Shown here piece by piece: positions 16,629 to 26,718 of a DNA stretch of 64,000 bases; positions within the stretch are counted from its first letter, which is position 1, and each line of letters begins with the position of its first letter. The translations under genes were made by a program, and so were the position numbers. This DNA is from Kribbella amoyensis (GTDB lineage: Bacteria; Actinomycetota; Actinomycetes; Propionibacteriales; Kribbellaceae). A model generated the notes under the pieces. The model worked only from the letters and a program-made list of their open reading frames with translations. It made no database searches and was not told the origin of the DNA. Where the stretch lies: the NCBI RefSeq assembly GCF_007828865.1, contig NZ_VIVK01000001.1, forward strand, positions 4,712,001 to 4,776,000. Reading direction: 5' to 3'.

Positions 16629-17844
16629 CGTGCTGACGCAGCTGGTGAAGTGGTGGGGCGAGGGTGAATCGGTTGCCGTGGGCACCGTTGTTGCGACGTT
16701 CGAGTCGGCACCGCGGCCACCGGGCGCGGTGATGCTGGTCGGCCCGGACGGGGAGGCCGTCGGCAGCGTCTCGGGTGGATGTGTCGAAGGCGCCGTGTAT
16801 CAGTTGGGCGAGGACGTTCTCGACAGCGGGACCGCGGTGCTGGAGCGGTACGGCGTGAGCGACGAGTCCGCGTTCGCGGTCGGCCTCACCTGCGGCGGCA
16901 TCCTGGACGTGTTCGTCGAGCGGGTCGACCGGACCTCCTACCCCGAGCTCGGCGAGGTCGCGGCCGACATCACCGCGGGCCGCCCCGTCGCCGTCGCCAC
17001 GGTCGTCGCGCATCCCGATCCCACCCGCGTCGGCCGCCGGATGATCGTCCGCCCGGTGGCGACCCCCGACCGGGCTGCGACCACCGACCGGGCTGCGACC
17101 AGCGAGAAGCCGGCGACGACCGACGAGGCGGCAACCATCGACCGGGCTGCAACCATCGACCAGGCGGCGACGGCCGGGAGCCTGGGATCGGAGCGGGCCG
17201 ACGACGCGGTCGCCGACGACGCCCGCGGACTGCTCGCGGCCGGCCGGACCGAGACGCTGGAGTACGGCCCGGACGGGCAGCGGCGAGGTGAGGGGATGCG
17301 GGTGTTCGTGTCCTCGTTCGCGCCGGTACCGCGGTTGCTGGTGTTCGGCGCGATCGACTTCGCGGCGGCGGTCGCGCGGGTCGGTTCGTTCCTCGGATAT
17401 CGCGTCACGGTGTGCGACGCGCGGGGCGTGTTCGCGACGGCTTCGCGGTTCCTGTCGGCCGACGAGGTGGTGGTCGACTGGCCGCATCGGTACCTGGCCG
17501 GCGAGGTCGCGGCCGGCCGGATCGACGCCCGCACCGTGATCTGCGTCCTCACCCACGACCCGAAGTTCGACGTCCCGCTGCTCGAGGTGGCGTTGCGGCT
17601 GCCGGAGGTCGCGTACGTCGGGGCGATGGGGTCGCGGCGGACGCACGACGACCGGCTCAAACGCCTGCGCGAGGCCGGGCTGACGGACGCCGAGCTGGCC
17701 AGGCTGGCGAGCCCGATCGGCCTGGACCTGGGGGCGCGGACGCCGGAGGAGACGGCGGTCAGCATCGCCGCCGAGATCATCGCGCTGCGCTGGGGCGGCG
17801 CAGGCGACCGGCTCTCGCACCAGGCGGGCCCGATCCACCACTGA
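16621..17844 (+). CDS. coxF: XdhC/CoxF-type molybdenum hydroxylase maturation factor
   Basis: A 407-residue XdhC-family protein. The N-terminal domain has [25 protein letters not shown] and [12 protein letters not shown]. The C-terminal Rossmann domain has [12 protein letters not shown] (about residue 240), [21 protein letters not shown] and GAMGSRRTH. XdhC proteins bind sulphurated cofactor and hand it to the large subunit. The link between domains (residues about 150-186) is an expanded hexapeptide repeat absent from typical members. It overlaps coxE by 8 bp and precedes coxS by 69 bp. Confidence 0.88.
   Translation: MRDVLTQLVKWWGEGESVAVGTVVATFESAPRPPGAVMLVGPDGEAVGSVSGGCVEGAVYQLGEDVLDSGTAVLERYGVSDESAFAVGLTCGGILDVFVERVDRTSYPELGEVAADITAGRPVAVATVVAHPDPTRVGRRMIVRPVATPDRAATTDRAATSEKPATTDEAATIDRAATIDQAATAGSLGSERADDAVADDARGLLAAGRTETLEYGPDGQRRGEGMRVFVSSFAPVPRLLVFGAIDFAAAVARVGSFLGYRVTVCDARGVFATASRFLSADEVVVDWPHRYLAGEVAAGRIDARTVICVLTHDPKFDVPLLEVALRLPEVAYVGAMGSRRTHDDRLKRLREAGLTDAELARLASPIGLDLGARTPEETAVSIAAEIIALRWGGAGDRLSHQAGPIHH
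17071..17178 (+). repeat. Six tandem 18-bp repeats inside the XdhC/CoxF gene
   Basis: Units begin at 17071, 17089, 17107, 17125, 17143 and 17161 and encode variants of R-A-A-T-I-D. Divergence is mostly third-position or single-residue. They lie in the interdomain linker. Confidence 0.85.
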
Positions 17845-17913
17845 GTCTTGTGATGCACGTCACGGCTGGCGCACGATCGGAGACACGGAACCGACAGTTC
17901 TGGAGGGGCGGGG

Positions 17914-18381
17914 ATGAGCCGGATCAGCATGAAGGTGGACGGAAACAGCTACGTGGACGAGGTCGAGCCACGGATGCTCCTGGTGCAGTACCTGCGGGAA
18001 CTGGTCGGCAAGACCGGCACCGTGGTCGGCTGCGACACCGGCAACTGCGGCGCCTGCACGGTGCACCTGGACGGGCGGAGCGTGAAGTCCTGCTCGCTGC
18101 TCGCGGTCCAGGCCGACGGCCACGAGGTGACCACGATCGAGGGTCTCGGGACGAACGGCGAGCTGCACCCGATGCAGCAGGCGTTCCACGAGAACCACGG
18201 CCTGCAGTGCGGGTACTGCACGCCCGGCATGATCATGCAGTCGATCGACCTGCTGGCCGAGAACCCCGACCCCAGCGACGACGAGATCCGGCTGGGACTG
18301 GAGGGCAACCTCTGCCGCTGCACGGGGTACCAGAACATCGTCCGCGCTGTCCGGGCGGCGGCCGCGGGAGATGACCGATGA
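17914..18381 (+). CDS. coxS: CO-dehydrogenase-type small subunit, 2x[2Fe-2S]
   Basis: A 155-residue iron-sulphur subunit that passes electrons from the molybdenum site to FAD. The plant-type cluster ligands are in [16 protein letters not shown] plus a later SCS; the second cluster uses CGYCTPGM and CRCTGY. GGAGGGGCGGGG precedes ATG 17914. The 3' end overlaps coxL by 4 bp (ATGA). Gene order S-L-M is that of form II (BMS) hydroxylases rather than the M-S-L of form I. Confidence 0.94.
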   Translation: MSRISMKVDGNSYVDEVEPRMLLVQYLRELVGKTGTVVGCDTGNCGACTVHLDGRSVKSCSLLAVQADGHEVTTIEGLGTNGELHPMQQAFHENHGLQCGYCTPGMIMQSIDLLAENPDPSDDEIRLGLEGNLCRCTGYQNIVRAVRAAAAGDDR

Positions 18382-20762
18382 CCGCGACCCAGGATCGTCC
18401 GCGGACCGAGGTCGGTACGCCGCGCCGGCGCAAGGAGGACGCCCGGCTGATCACCGGCCGGACCAAGTGGACCGACAACGTCGTCCTCCCCGGGCTGCTG
18501 CACCTGGCGATGGTGCGCAGCCCGCTCGCACACGCGAAGATCGTTGCTGTTGACACCGAAGCGGCCCGGTCGGCACCCGGCGTCCAGGCGGTACTGACCG
18601 GCGCGGACCTGGCTGACGAGCAGGGCGCGATGCCGTTCGCGTGGACGGCGACGCCCGAGCAGAAGCAGCCCACGCATCCCGCGATGGCGGTGGACCGGGT
18701 CGCGTTCGCGGGGGAGGTCGTCGCGATGGTGGTCGCCCGGACCGCGGCCGAGGCGATCGACGCGGCCGAGCTGGTGGACGTGGACTACGAGGAACTGCCG
18801 GCCGCGCTCGACCTGAAGGCGGCGGCCGCGGACGAGGTGCTGGCGCATCCCGACCTTGGGTCGAACGTGTCCGCGGTGTTCCGGTACGACTCGGCCGAGA
18901 GCGGTTCGGGCGGTGACGTCGACGCCGCGATCGAGGCGGCGCGGACCGACGGGATCGTGATCGAACGCGAGTTCCGGCAGCAGCGGCTGATCCCGTCGTT
19001 CATGGAGCCGCGCTCGATCGTGGCCGACCCGACCGGCGAGCAGCTGACGGTCTGGTCCTCGACCCAGGTCCCGCACTTCGTCCGGGTGTTCCTCGCTCTC
19101 GTGCTCGGGATCCCGGAGCAGAAGATCCGGGTGATCGCGCCGGACGTGGGCGGCGGCTTCGGCGGCAAACTGCAGTTCATCCCCGAGGAGGTGCTGACCG
19201 TCGCCGCGGCCCGGCGGCTGGGCAAGCCGTGCAAGTACTCCGAGACCCGGTCCGAGTCGTTGTCCGCGGCCCACCACGGGCGCGACCAGTGGCAGAAGGT
19301 CACCCTGGCGGCCGATAGGGACGGGACCGTCCGGGCGCTGAAGGTGGACCTGCTCGCCAACATGGGTGCGTACCTCGGCCTGGTCACGGCGGGCGTCCCG
19401 ATCCTCGGCGCGTTCATGTACAACGGCATCTACAAGTTCGGCGCGTACCGCTTCACCTGTACCAACGTCTTCACCAACCTGACCTGGACCGACGCGTACC
19501 GCGGCGCCGGGCGGCCGGAGGCGACGTTCGTGGTCGAGCGGGCGATGGACGAGCTCGCCGCCGTCGTCGGCGTGGACCCGCTGGAGATCCGGGAGCGCAA
19601 CTGGATCAAGCACGAGGAGTTCCCGTTCGCCACGGTCGCCGGGTTGCAGTACGACTCCGGCAACTACGAGGCCGCGACCGCGAAGGCGAAGGAGCTGTTC
19701 GGGTACGACGCGTTGCGCGCCGAGCAGGCCGAACGACGGGCCGCCGGAGATCCCGTCCAGCTCGGGATCGGCGTCTCGACGTACACCGAGATGTGTGGGC
19801 TGGCCCCGTCGCGCTGGCTCGGCTCGATGGGGTACGTCGGTGGCGGCTGGGAGCACGCGTCGGTCCGGATGCTGCCGACCGGCAAGGTCGAGGTGATCAC
19901 CGGGACGAGTCCGCACGGCCAGGGCCACGAAACCGCGTGGAGTCAGCTGGTCGCGGATCGGCTCGGGGTCGCGTTCGAGGACGTCGAGGTCCTGCACGGT
20001 GACACCCAGGTCGCCGCGCGCGGCCTGGACACGTACGGATCGCGCTCGCTCACCGTCGGCGGGATGGCGGTGCTCGCGGCCGCGGACCGGGTGATCGAGA
20101 AGGCCAAGCCGGTCGCGGCCCAGTTGCTCGAGGCCAACGTCGACGACCTCGAGTACGCGGGCGGCCGGTTCGGGGTCCGCGGGACCGAGGCCGGGATGAC
20201 GCTCGGCGAACTCGCCTTCGCCGTCTTCCAGGGCCACAAGCTGGGCGGCGCCGGCGAGGGCTCGCTGGACGCCGAGGCGACCCACGAACCGGACGACTTC
20301 TCGTTCCCCCATGGGACCCACCTGTGCGCGATCGAGGTCGACACCGAGACAGGTGGGACAAGGATCCGCTCGTACGTGTGCGTCGACGACGTCGGTGTCG
20401 CGGTGAACCCGTTGATCGTCGAAGGACAGGTGCACGGCGGCGTCGCGCAAGGGATCGCGCAGGCCCTGTACGAGGAGGCGGTGCACGACGAATCCGGGAC
20501 GTTGCTCACCGGCACCTTCGTGGACTACCTGGTCCCGTCGGCGGCCGATCTGCCCACGATCGAGTCGTCGCGGACCGAGACGCCAGCGACCACGAATCCG
20601 CTCGGCGTGAAGGGTGTCGGTGAGGCCGGCACGATCGCCTCGACCCCGGCCGTGGTGAACGCCGTCCTCGACGCGGTCCGGCATCTCGGCGTGACCGACG
20701 TGCCGATGCCGTGCACGCCGTACCGGGTCTGGAAGGCCTTGCAGGAAGGAGCTTCGTCATGA
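18378..20762 (+). CDS. coxL: Form II CO-dehydrogenase-type molybdenum large subunit
   Basis: A 794-residue molybdenum-cofactor subunit of the xanthine oxidase family. It contains [26 protein letters not shown] and [11 protein letters not shown]. The active-site loop reads AYRGAGR (about residue 373), the form II signature; true form I CO dehydrogenases have AYxCSFR with the copper-binding Cys. CO oxidation by form II enzymes is doubtful, and another small aldehyde, heterocycle or aromatic substrate is equally possible. It overlaps coxS and coxM by 4 bp each. Confidence 0.93.
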   Translation: MTATQDRPRTEVGTPRRRKEDARLITGRTKWTDNVVLPGLLHLAMVRSPLAHAKIVAVDTEAARSAPGVQAVLTGADLADEQGAMPFAWTATPEQKQPTHPAMAVDRVAFAGEVVAMVVARTAAEAIDAAELVDVDYEELPAALDLKAAAADEVLAHPDLGSNVSAVFRYDSAESGSGGDVDAAIEAARTDGIVIEREFRQQRLIPSFMEPRSIVADPTGEQLTVWSSTQVPHFVRVFLALVLGIPEQKIRVIAPDVGGGFGGKLQFIPEEVLTVAAARRLGKPCKYSETRSESLSAAHHGRDQWQKVTLAADRDGTVRALKVDLLANMGAYLGLVTAGVPILGAFMYNGIYKFGAYRFTCTNVFTNLTWTDAYRGAGRPEATFVVERAMDELAAVVGVDPLEIRERNWIKHEEFPFATVAGLQYDSGNYEAATAKAKELFGYDALRAEQAERRAAGDPVQLGIGVSTYTEMCGLAPSRWLGSMGYVGGGWEHASVRMLPTGKVEVITGTSPHGQGHETAWSQLVADRLGVAFEDVEVLHGDTQVAARGLDTYGSRSLTVGGMAVLAAADRVIEKAKPVAAQLLEANVDDLEYAGGRFGVRGTEAGMTLGELAFAVFQGHKLGGAGEGSLDAEATHEPDDFSFPHGTHLCAIEVDTETGGTRIRSYVCVDDVGVAVNPLIVEGQVHGGVAQGIAQALYEEAVHDESGTLLTGTFVDYLVPSAADLPTIESSRTETPATTNPLGVKGVGEAGTIASTPAVVNAVLDAVRHLGVTDVPMPCTPYRVWKALQEGASS

Positions 20763-21613
20763 TCCCCGCATCCTTCGACTACTTCGCGCCGACGTCGGTG
20801 GACGAGGCGGTACGGTTGCTCGCCGAGCACCCCGACGCCAAGGTCCTCGCCGGCGGTCAGAGCCTGATGCCCGTTCTCCGGATGCGGCTGGCCGCGCCGG
20901 AAACGATCGTCGACGTCGGCAAGATCGCGGAGCTCCGTGGCGTCCGGGACGACGGTGACGCCTTGGTGATCGGGGCAACGACCCCGCACAGTGCGGTCCA
21001 GGCGGACCCGCTGGTCGCCGAGCACGCCCGGCTGATTTCGTTGGCCACGGCAACCATCGGGGATCCCCAGGTACGGCATCTCGGGACCTTCGGCGGTTCG
21101 CTGGCACACGCGGACCCGGCCGGCGATCTGCCCGCGGTCGCGGTGGCGCTGGACCTGTCGTTCGTGATCGCCGGGGGAGGAGGCCGGCGGACGGTCCCGG
21201 CGGCCGAGTTCTTCGAGGGCGTGTTCACGACCGCGGTCGGCGAGGACGAGGTCCTCGTGGAGGTCCGTGTCCCGAAGTACACCGGCTGGGGTGCGTGCTA
21301 CGAGAAGTTCACCCGGGTCGCCCAGCAGTGGTCGATCGTCGCGGTCGCGGCAGCGGTCCGGCTGGACGGCACCACGATCGCGGAGGCGCGCGTCGGCCTG
21401 ACGAACATGGGGTCGGTACCGGTCCGGGCGCGCGGCGTCGAGGAGGTACTGATCGGGGGACCGGCGACCGTCGAGGCGATCCGCGCGGCCGCGAGTCACG
21501 CGGCGGAGGGGACGTCACCGCCCACCGACCTCAACGGCGACGCGGAGTACCGGCGGCATCTCGCCTCGGTGCTCACCCGGCGGGCCGTCCTGGCGGCAGC
21601 GGGTACGGGATGA
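20759..21613 (+). CDS. coxM: CO-dehydrogenase-type FAD subunit
   Basis: A 284-residue FAD-binding subunit that takes electrons from the 2Fe-2S subunit. The flavin loops are AGGQSLMP (about residue 32) and TIGDPQVRHLGTFGGSLAHA (about residue 101). The C-terminal CO-dehydrogenase flavoprotein domain follows, with GLTNMG and VLTRRAV. It overlaps coxL and coxG by ATGA, so S, L, M and G are translationally coupled. Confidence 0.94.
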   Translation: MIPASFDYFAPTSVDEAVRLLAEHPDAKVLAGGQSLMPVLRMRLAAPETIVDVGKIAELRGVRDDGDALVIGATTPHSAVQADPLVAEHARLISLATATIGDPQVRHLGTFGGSLAHADPAGDLPAVAVALDLSFVIAGGGGRRTVPAAEFFEGVFTTAVGEDEVLVEVRVPKYTGWGACYEKFTRVAQQWSIVAVAAAVRLDGTTIAEARVGLTNMGSVPVRARGVEEVLIGGPATVEAIRAAASHAAEGTSPPTDLNGDAEYRRHLASVLTRRAVLAAAGTG

Positions 21614-22359
21614 AGCTCGAGCACAGCTTCTCGGTCCCGGCTCCGGTCGACGCGACCTGGGCCGCGTTCAACGAGCTCGAACGCGTCGTGCCGTGCTTCC
21701 CGGGCGCGACGCTGACCTCGTACGACGGGGAGGGGTTCGCCGGGTCGGTCAAGGTGAAGGTCGGCCCGGTCGCCCTGCAGTACGCGGGGAACGGGACCTT
21801 CGTGGACCGTGATCCGGCGAACCACCGCGCCGTGGTCGAGGCCAAGGGCAAGGATCGCCGGGGCAACGGGACCGCGACGGCCCGGGTGACCGCGCGGCTG
21901 GCGCCCGAGGGGGCGAGCGGGACCGCGGTGTCGGTGGAGACCGAGCTGACGGTGACCGGGCGGCCGGCCCAGTTCGGGCGCGGGCTGATGCAGGAGATCT
22001 CGGACAAGTTGCTGGACCAGTTCGTCGCCTGCCTGGCCGAGCGGCTGGGCGGACCGGCCACCGAGAAGGCCGAGCGGACCGCCGGGGTCTCGCCGGACGC
22101 GCCCCAGCAGACCGCGTTCGCTCCGTCGGCGACGACCGCCGGATCCGCCCGGCGAACCTCGGTGACCTCGCAGCGAGCCGAGTCCGACTGGCCGCATCCG
22201 AACGGCGAGGTGTCCGAGGAACCGGCGCCGGCGCCCGACGTCGAGCTCGATCTGGGGGCCGCAGTCGTCCCGGTCCTCGCTCGCCGGATCGCGCCGTACC
22301 TGATCGGGGCGGCGGTCGCGTTGATCCTGCGGCGCTTCTTCGTCAGAAAGGCCGGTTGA
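21610..22359 (+). CDS. coxG: CoxG-like SRPBCC protein with C-terminal membrane anchor
   Basis: A 249-residue protein. Residues 1-150 are a START/SRPBCC domain (FSVPAPVDATWAAFNE, PCFPGA, GPVALQYAGNG). CoxG recruits CO dehydrogenase to the membrane in Oligotropha. Here a low-complexity linker leads to a single C-terminal hydrophobic helix, ARRIAPYLIGAAVALIL, followed by basic residues, which suits such a tether. It is the last gene of the operon. Confidence 0.88.
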   Translation: MKLEHSFSVPAPVDATWAAFNELERVVPCFPGATLTSYDGEGFAGSVKVKVGPVALQYAGNGTFVDRDPANHRAVVEAKGKDRRGNGTATARVTARLAPEGASGTAVSVETELTVTGRPAQFGRGLMQEISDKLLDQFVACLAERLGGPATEKAERTAGVSPDAPQQTAFAPSATTAGSARRTSVTSQRAESDWPHPNGEVSEEPAPAPDVELDLGAAVVPVLARRIAPYLIGAAVALILRRFFVRKAG

Positions 22360-22389
22360 AGAACAGGGCGGGCGCGAGGCCGAACGCCG

Positions 22390-23043
22390 TCAGCTGCTCC
22401 CTTTCAACGCCTGACGGCACAGGTGGTCGGCAGCCCGGGTGGTCTCCGGCAGCCGATAACGCGGTGTCAGTCCGAGGACGCGCTCGACCGCCGTCCCCAG
22501 ACCGATCCGGTGCCCCACTGAGACGAACACCGGCTTCGTCTTGTTCTGCGTCCGCACGACCTGGCCGACGACCTCGCCGTCGAGGACCAGGTCACTCGTG
22601 GCACCGCGGCTGGGACCCGGCTCGGCCCAACTCCCGACGAACGCGGTCTTCGCGACCCCGACACTCGGCAACCCGGTCAGTACCCCGAGATGACAAGCAA
22701 GGCCGAACCGGCGCGGATGTGCGAGCCCTTGGCCGTCACAGACCAGCAGGTCCGGCGTGATCCGCAACCGGCCGAGCGCCTCGACCAGCGCGGGGATCTC
22801 CCGGAACGCGAACAGCCCGGGGACGTACGGGAACGTGGTCCGCCCGAGAACCACGGCCCGGTCGACCTCGCGCAGTTCCTGGAGGACGACGACGGCCGCG
22901 GCCAGCCGGTCCCCGTCGTACGCGACGTCCAGGCCGGCCACGTAGCGCGGTGGTTCGGCGCCGGAATCGGTCGGGTCGACCTGGTGGCGGAGTTCTTCCT
23001 GGAGCGCGATCGCCTGCTCGGGAGTTGCCGGCCACGGGTGCAC
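22390..23043 (-). CDS. nfi: Endonuclease V
   Basis: A 217-residue deoxyinosine 3'-endonuclease for repair of deaminated adenine. Catalytic segments are VAGLDVAYDGDRLAAAVVVL, with the first Asp, and VCDGQGLAHPRRFGLACHLG, with the second. SVGVAKTAFVG and the C-terminal LPETTRAADH also fit. GTG 23043 gives the usual N-terminus PEQAIALQEELR; no strong ribosome site is seen. It diverges from glycerate kinase across 81 bp and converges on the end of coxG. Confidence 0.93.
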   Translation of the reverse strand: MHPWPATPEQAIALQEELRHQVDPTDSGAEPPRYVAGLDVAYDGDRLAAAVVVLQELREVDRAVVLGRTTFPYVPGLFAFREIPALVEALGRLRITPDLLVCDGQGLAHPRRFGLACHLGVLTGLPSVGVAKTAFVGSWAEPGPSRGATSDLVLDGEVVGQVVRTQNKTKPVFVSVGHRIGLGTAVERVLGLTPRYRLPETTRAADHLCRQALKGSS

Positions 23044-23124
23044 GCGGGTGAGGGTACTCGGGGTGGCGTCCGCCAGATGGTTGGCGGCGGGCGGAACCCG
23101 GGGGCGGTTTGGGAGGATGTCGGC

Positions 23125-24219
23125 ATGCGCGTGCTGATTGCTCCGGACAAGTTCGCTGGAACGCTCACCGCGGTCGAGGCCGCGGCCGCGATCGAGGAGG
23201 GCTGGCGGCGCCGTGATCCCGAGGCCGAGGTGCTGGTCGCGCCGATGGCCGACGGCGGGCCCGGATTCATCGACGTGCTCGAGGCCGTCGTCGACGGGAC
23301 GTTGCTCTCGGTCACGGTCCGTGGTCCGCTCGGTGACGAGGTCCCCGCGACCGTGTTGCTCGCGGGCGAGACGGCGTACGTCGAGACCGCGCAGGCCTGT
23401 GGGCTCCACCTGGTCGAGAAGGCGGACCGCCGCCCCGAGGACGGCACGACGTACGGCGTCGGCCAGCTCATCGCCGCGGCCGTGGACGCCGGTGCGAAGC
23501 GGATCATCCTCGGCCTCGGCGGCTCCGGGACGAACGACGCGGGCGCCGGCCTGCTCGCCGCGCTCGGTGCTACCGGCGCGGGCGGCAGCCTGGATGCGGG
23601 GGCCCGGGGCCTGGCCGACCTGACCGAGGTGGACCTCGAACCGGCCCGGACCCGGATGGCCGGCATCGAGTTCGTCGCCGCGAGCGACGTGGAGAACCCG
23701 ATGCTCGGACTCCGCGGGGCGACCAACGTCTTCGGCACCCAGAAGGGCATCACCGACGAGCGCAAGCCCGAGGTCGACGGCTGGCTGACCCGGTTCGCCG
23801 AACTGGCCGGCCGCAAGACCGCCGACGCGAAGGGCGCCGGCGCCGCGGGCGGACTCGGGTACGCCCTGCTGCTGCTCGGCGCGGAGCGGATCTCCGGGAT
23901 CGACCTGGTCGCCGAGCTGACCGGGCTGAAGGACAAGGCGAGCAAGGTCGACCTGGTGCTGTCCGGCGAGGGCGCGTTCGACTTCCAGTCCCGCGACGGC
24001 AAGGTGATCGCCGGGGTCGCGAAGGTCGCCAACGAGGCGATGCGGCCGTGCGTGGTGCTGGCCGGCAAGGTGCAGATCGGGTCCCGCGAGATGCGCACGA
24101 TGGGGGTCGAGTCGGCGTACTCGCTGGTCGACGCCGTCGGCGAGGAGAAGGCCTTCGCGGACCCGCACGGCTCGCTCGCCGCGGTGGCCGAGCGAGTGGC
24201 CCGGACCTGGGCCCGCTGA
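23125..24219 (+). CDS. glxK: Glycerate kinase
   Basis: A 364-residue type II glycerate kinase that phosphorylates glycerate with ATP. It begins MRVLIAPDKFAGTLTA and carries PMADGGPGF, GLGGSGTNDAGAGLL, GAGAAGGLGY and SGEGAFDFQSRDGK. GGGAGG stands 8 nt before ATG 23125. It is apparently monocistronic. A link to the hydroxyacid metabolism at 40-51 kb is conceivable, but nothing local ties them. Confidence 0.94.
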   Translation: MRVLIAPDKFAGTLTAVEAAAAIEEGWRRRDPEAEVLVAPMADGGPGFIDVLEAVVDGTLLSVTVRGPLGDEVPATVLLAGETAYVETAQACGLHLVEKADRRPEDGTTYGVGQLIAAAVDAGAKRIILGLGGSGTNDAGAGLLAALGATGAGGSLDAGARGLADLTEVDLEPARTRMAGIEFVAASDVENPMLGLRGATNVFGTQKGITDERKPEVDGWLTRFAELAGRKTADAKGAGAAGGLGYALLLLGAERISGIDLVAELTGLKDKASKVDLVLSGEGAFDFQSRDGKVIAGVAKVANEAMRPCVVLAGKVQIGSREMRTMGVESAYSLVDAVGEEKAFADPHGSLAAVAERVARTWAR

Positions 24220-24396
24220 CGGCCCGGATCGGCCGGCGTCCGGTGAGCGAGGCGCGTGGTTGATCGGTGAAATATGTGTGCGACCATGGGAATGGATCCG
24301 GGGCGGGTGCTGTTGCCCCGGTTGACAGCGGAACTTTCCGCGCGCGACCGCCTGCTGACCGGCGGCCGGGCGCTCAAGAGATGACTGGAGTCAGGA

Positions 24397-24759
24397 ATGA
24401 CCGAAGCGCAGACCGACCAGGGCGCTACCACCGCGACCGGGATCCTGTTGACCGACGGGGCCGCGGCCAAGGTGAAGGCGCTGCTGGACCAGGAGGGTCG
24501 CGACGACCTGTCGCTGCGTGTCGCCGTACAGCCGGGTGGTTGTTCCGGTCTGCGGTACCAGCTGTTCTTCGACGAGCGGCAGCTCGACGGTGACGTGGTG
24601 GCCGACTTCGGTGGCGTGAGCGTGGTCACCGACCGGATGAGCGCTCCGTACCTCAAGGGCGCGTCGATCGACTTCGTGGACACGATCGAGAAGCAGGGCT
24701 TCACGATCGACAACCCGAACGCGACCGGCTCCTGCGCCTGCGGCGACTCCTTCAACTGA
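24397..24759 (+). CDS. erpA: A-type iron-sulphur carrier ErpA
   Basis: A 120-residue HesB/IscA-type protein that delivers Fe-S clusters to target enzymes. The three ligand cysteines are in GGCSGLRY and GSCACGDSF. It starts at ATG 24397 after GGAGTCAGGA. ErpA is essential in many actinobacteria. A strong terminator follows 10 bp after the stop, so it is probably monocistronic. The 177 bp upstream carry no gene. Confidence 0.95.
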   Translation: MTEAQTDQGATTATGILLTDGAAAKVKALLDQEGRDDLSLRVAVQPGGCSGLRYQLFFDERQLDGDVVADFGGVSVVTDRMSAPYLKGASIDFVDTIEKQGFTIDNPNATGSCACGDSFN

Positions 24760-24768
24760 GCCGTACCC

Positions 24769-24802
24769 GAAGCCCCCGGCACCCTGAGGTGCCGGGGGCT
24801 TC
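24769..24802 (+). terminator. Intrinsic terminator of erpA
   Basis: A perfect 15-bp stem pairs 24769-24783 with 24788-24802 around the loop CTGA, with a G+C-rich core and flanking GAAG/CTTC. It would also end leftward transcripts. Confidence 0.92.
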
Positions 24803-24906
24803 GTCCTGTCCAAACCTGTTCAGAACCTCTGCGCAGTTGCTGTCCGGACCTCGCCGGTCACCTGACGAGGCGACTAGCCGGCGCGACCGTCGGCCTCCAG
24901 GTTCTG

Positions 24907-26718
24907 TCAGCGTCGGCCGAGGACGGTGCGAAGAGCTGTGATGGGTGGGGCGAAGAAGTAGCCACCGCCGGTGGGGGTGACCAGGTCTTCGGGGAGTTCG
25001 AGGGTGGTGGTCGAGCCGTCGGGATGCGGTAGGTCGAGGGTGCGTTTGCGGTCGCCGTGGCGGTCGCGCTGGCCGATGATCGGGTCGACACCGCCGACGT
25101 TGGGCTGGACGGGGGAGTTGGCCCAGCGGCGGGTGACGAACTCGAACTGGTCCTCGATCGACGCCATGTACGCCGCGAACAGCAGGCCGCGTTCGGCCTT
25201 CACCAGGTCGGGTGGGGGATCGGCGATCCCGGCGATCGGTTCGCCGTACGGGATGCCGCGGCGCACCATCAACCGCAGGAAGGTGTCCGCGGGCGCGCCG
25301 AAGTCGGTCGCGCTGTCGCGTGGATTCACCTTGCGGACGTGGGCCGCGAACGGGCACACCTCGCCGAGCAGGTCCTCGGTCGCCGGGCGATGCGTGTCGC
25401 CGGGGTACCCGGGCAACGGCGTCATCGACGAAGGCCGGGTGTCGTCGTCGAACAGGAAGTGGTTGTTGGCGAACTCGTCCCCGGCCAGCGCGGCGTCGTC
25501 CGTACCGGGGGAGCGCAGTAACGGCGCACCACTCGGCCATCGCCCGACAAGCATCGACGCGAGCCGGACAGGGGTCGTCCCCATCGCGGCCGCCGCCGTC
25601 GCCGCGAGTTCCCAGAAGCCGACGACGTCCTGGTCGAGGCGCCGGCACACCAGGTACGAACCACGACGCGCCCACTTCGGGTACGCCTTGCTGGGCGGGG
25701 CCGGTTTCGTCGGGTCCTGGGGGTGCTGGCGTGGTTCGCCGAGCAGGAACTGCCCGGGCCAGACGAGTGGCTGACCCGGCTTGGCGAACAACTCGGCGTG
25801 CGGATCGTCGGCCGCCAGGAACCGCGGTGTCAGCTGGTCGTCCCGCGACGTCGCCCGCCGGCCGCGGATCCCCGGTTGCGAGATGCCGTCCTTGAACCCG
25901 AAGTGCTCGTGCCCCTGGAGATTCCCGGGCAAGGTGTCGCCGCGCTGCCCGAAGACCAGGGTGAGCCCGTGGTCGTCGGCGCGGTCGAGGATCTCGGCGA
26001 CCGCGGTCTCCAGGTCGCTCGGGTCGTCGGCCGCGACGATGACGAGTACGTCGGCCTGGTTGTCCGGTCCGCCGACAACCCAGTTCCGGTGATGCCCGCG
26101 GTGCGCGGGGTCGGTCGGATCACCGAGGTACGTGGACCGCTCGGCCAGACCTTGCCGGAAACTCTGCTCGCCGAAAGCCCGCGCGTCCTCCTCACCGGCG
26201 AGCGCGACGATCGCGGAGTACGAGAACGCGACCGCGGTCCAGGTGGCGGTGAGCCCGGGTTCCCGTACCCCGAGCCGCAGCCGGAGCGCGCGGAACTCGC
26301 GCCGGAAGTCGAGCACCTCGTCCATGCCGGTCACCCGAGGCGCCAGCCAGCCCACCCAGTCCCGAGCCCGCTCGGGCGAGCCGAACCGCAGGAACAGGAA
26401 CTGCTGATGGTCCTTGTTGAACCCAGGAACGACATTCCCCTGAATGGCCCCAGCAGCCCGAACCCCGTAAACAGGCTCCCCAGGCAGAACCCGCGCCCGC
26501 ACCGCTCCCCGCCGCAAAGCGGTGACCCGCTCACGCACAGGCCCCTCACCGGCCAGATCCCCACCATCCGTCTCGGCTGCCGCGTCCTCGCGACTCAGCT
26601 CAACGCGCCGGCCGTCGGCCGCCGTGCCTCCGTTGCTGGTAGGAAGCTCGACCCCCGACAGCAACGCCGTCTGCGTCTCCGCCAGCGCGGCCAGCGCGGC
26701 CGCCGCCTCGCCGTTCAC
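24907..26718 (-). CDS. DyP-type heme peroxidase with N-terminal extension
   Basis: A 603-residue dye-decolorizing peroxidase. The ferredoxin-like core begins at GAIQGNVVPGFNKDHQQF (about residue 95). The catalytic GXXDG motif is in FGFKDGISQPG, and the heme-side region in AAHVRKVNPRDS. The family is normally about 300-500 residues; the excess is a low-complexity N-terminus and loops. No twin-arginine signal is seen. GTG 26718 overlaps the stop of the upstream gene (GTGA), so the pair is translationally coupled, although neither is a known partner of the other. Confidence 0.9.
   Translation of the reverse strand: MNGEAAAALAALAETQTALLSGVELPTSNGGTAADGRRVELSREDAAAETDGGDLAGEGPVRERVTALRRGAVRARVLPGEPVYGVRAAGAIQGNVVPGFNKDHQQFLFLRFGSPERARDWVGWLAPRVTGMDEVLDFRREFRALRLRLGVREPGLTATWTAVAFSYSAIVALAGEEDARAFGEQSFRQGLAERSTYLGDPTDPAHRGHHRNWVVGGPDNQADVLVIVAADDPSDLETAVAEILDRADDHGLTLVFGQRGDTLPGNLQGHEHFGFKDGISQPGIRGRRATSRDDQLTPRFLAADDPHAELFAKPGQPLVWPGQFLLGEPRQHPQDPTKPAPPSKAYPKWARRGSYLVCRRLDQDVVGFWELAATAAAAMGTTPVRLASMLVGRWPSGAPLLRSPGTDDAALAGDEFANNHFLFDDDTRPSSMTPLPGYPGDTHRPATEDLLGEVCPFAAHVRKVNPRDSATDFGAPADTFLRLMVRRGIPYGEPIAGIADPPPDLVKAERGLLFAAYMASIEDQFEFVTRRWANSPVQPNVGGVDPIIGQRDRHGDRKRTLDLPHPDGSTTTLELPEDLVTPTGGGYFFAPPITALRTVLGRR

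Noticed and set aside
14811-17178. The 33-bp and 18-bp repeats as a possible CRISPR array
   Set aside because: They are contiguous tandem repeats without spacers, lie in frame inside coxD and coxF, and no cas gene is near.
17949-20684. A 911-residue open frame on the minus strand under coxS and coxL
   Set aside because: The plus strand has full cluster and molybdenum motifs with coupled starts; the antisense frame is low-complexity.
18378-20762. Calling coxL a form I (proven CO-oxidising) dehydrogenase
   Set aside because: The active-site loop is AYRGAGR and the gene order is S-L-M, both form II features.
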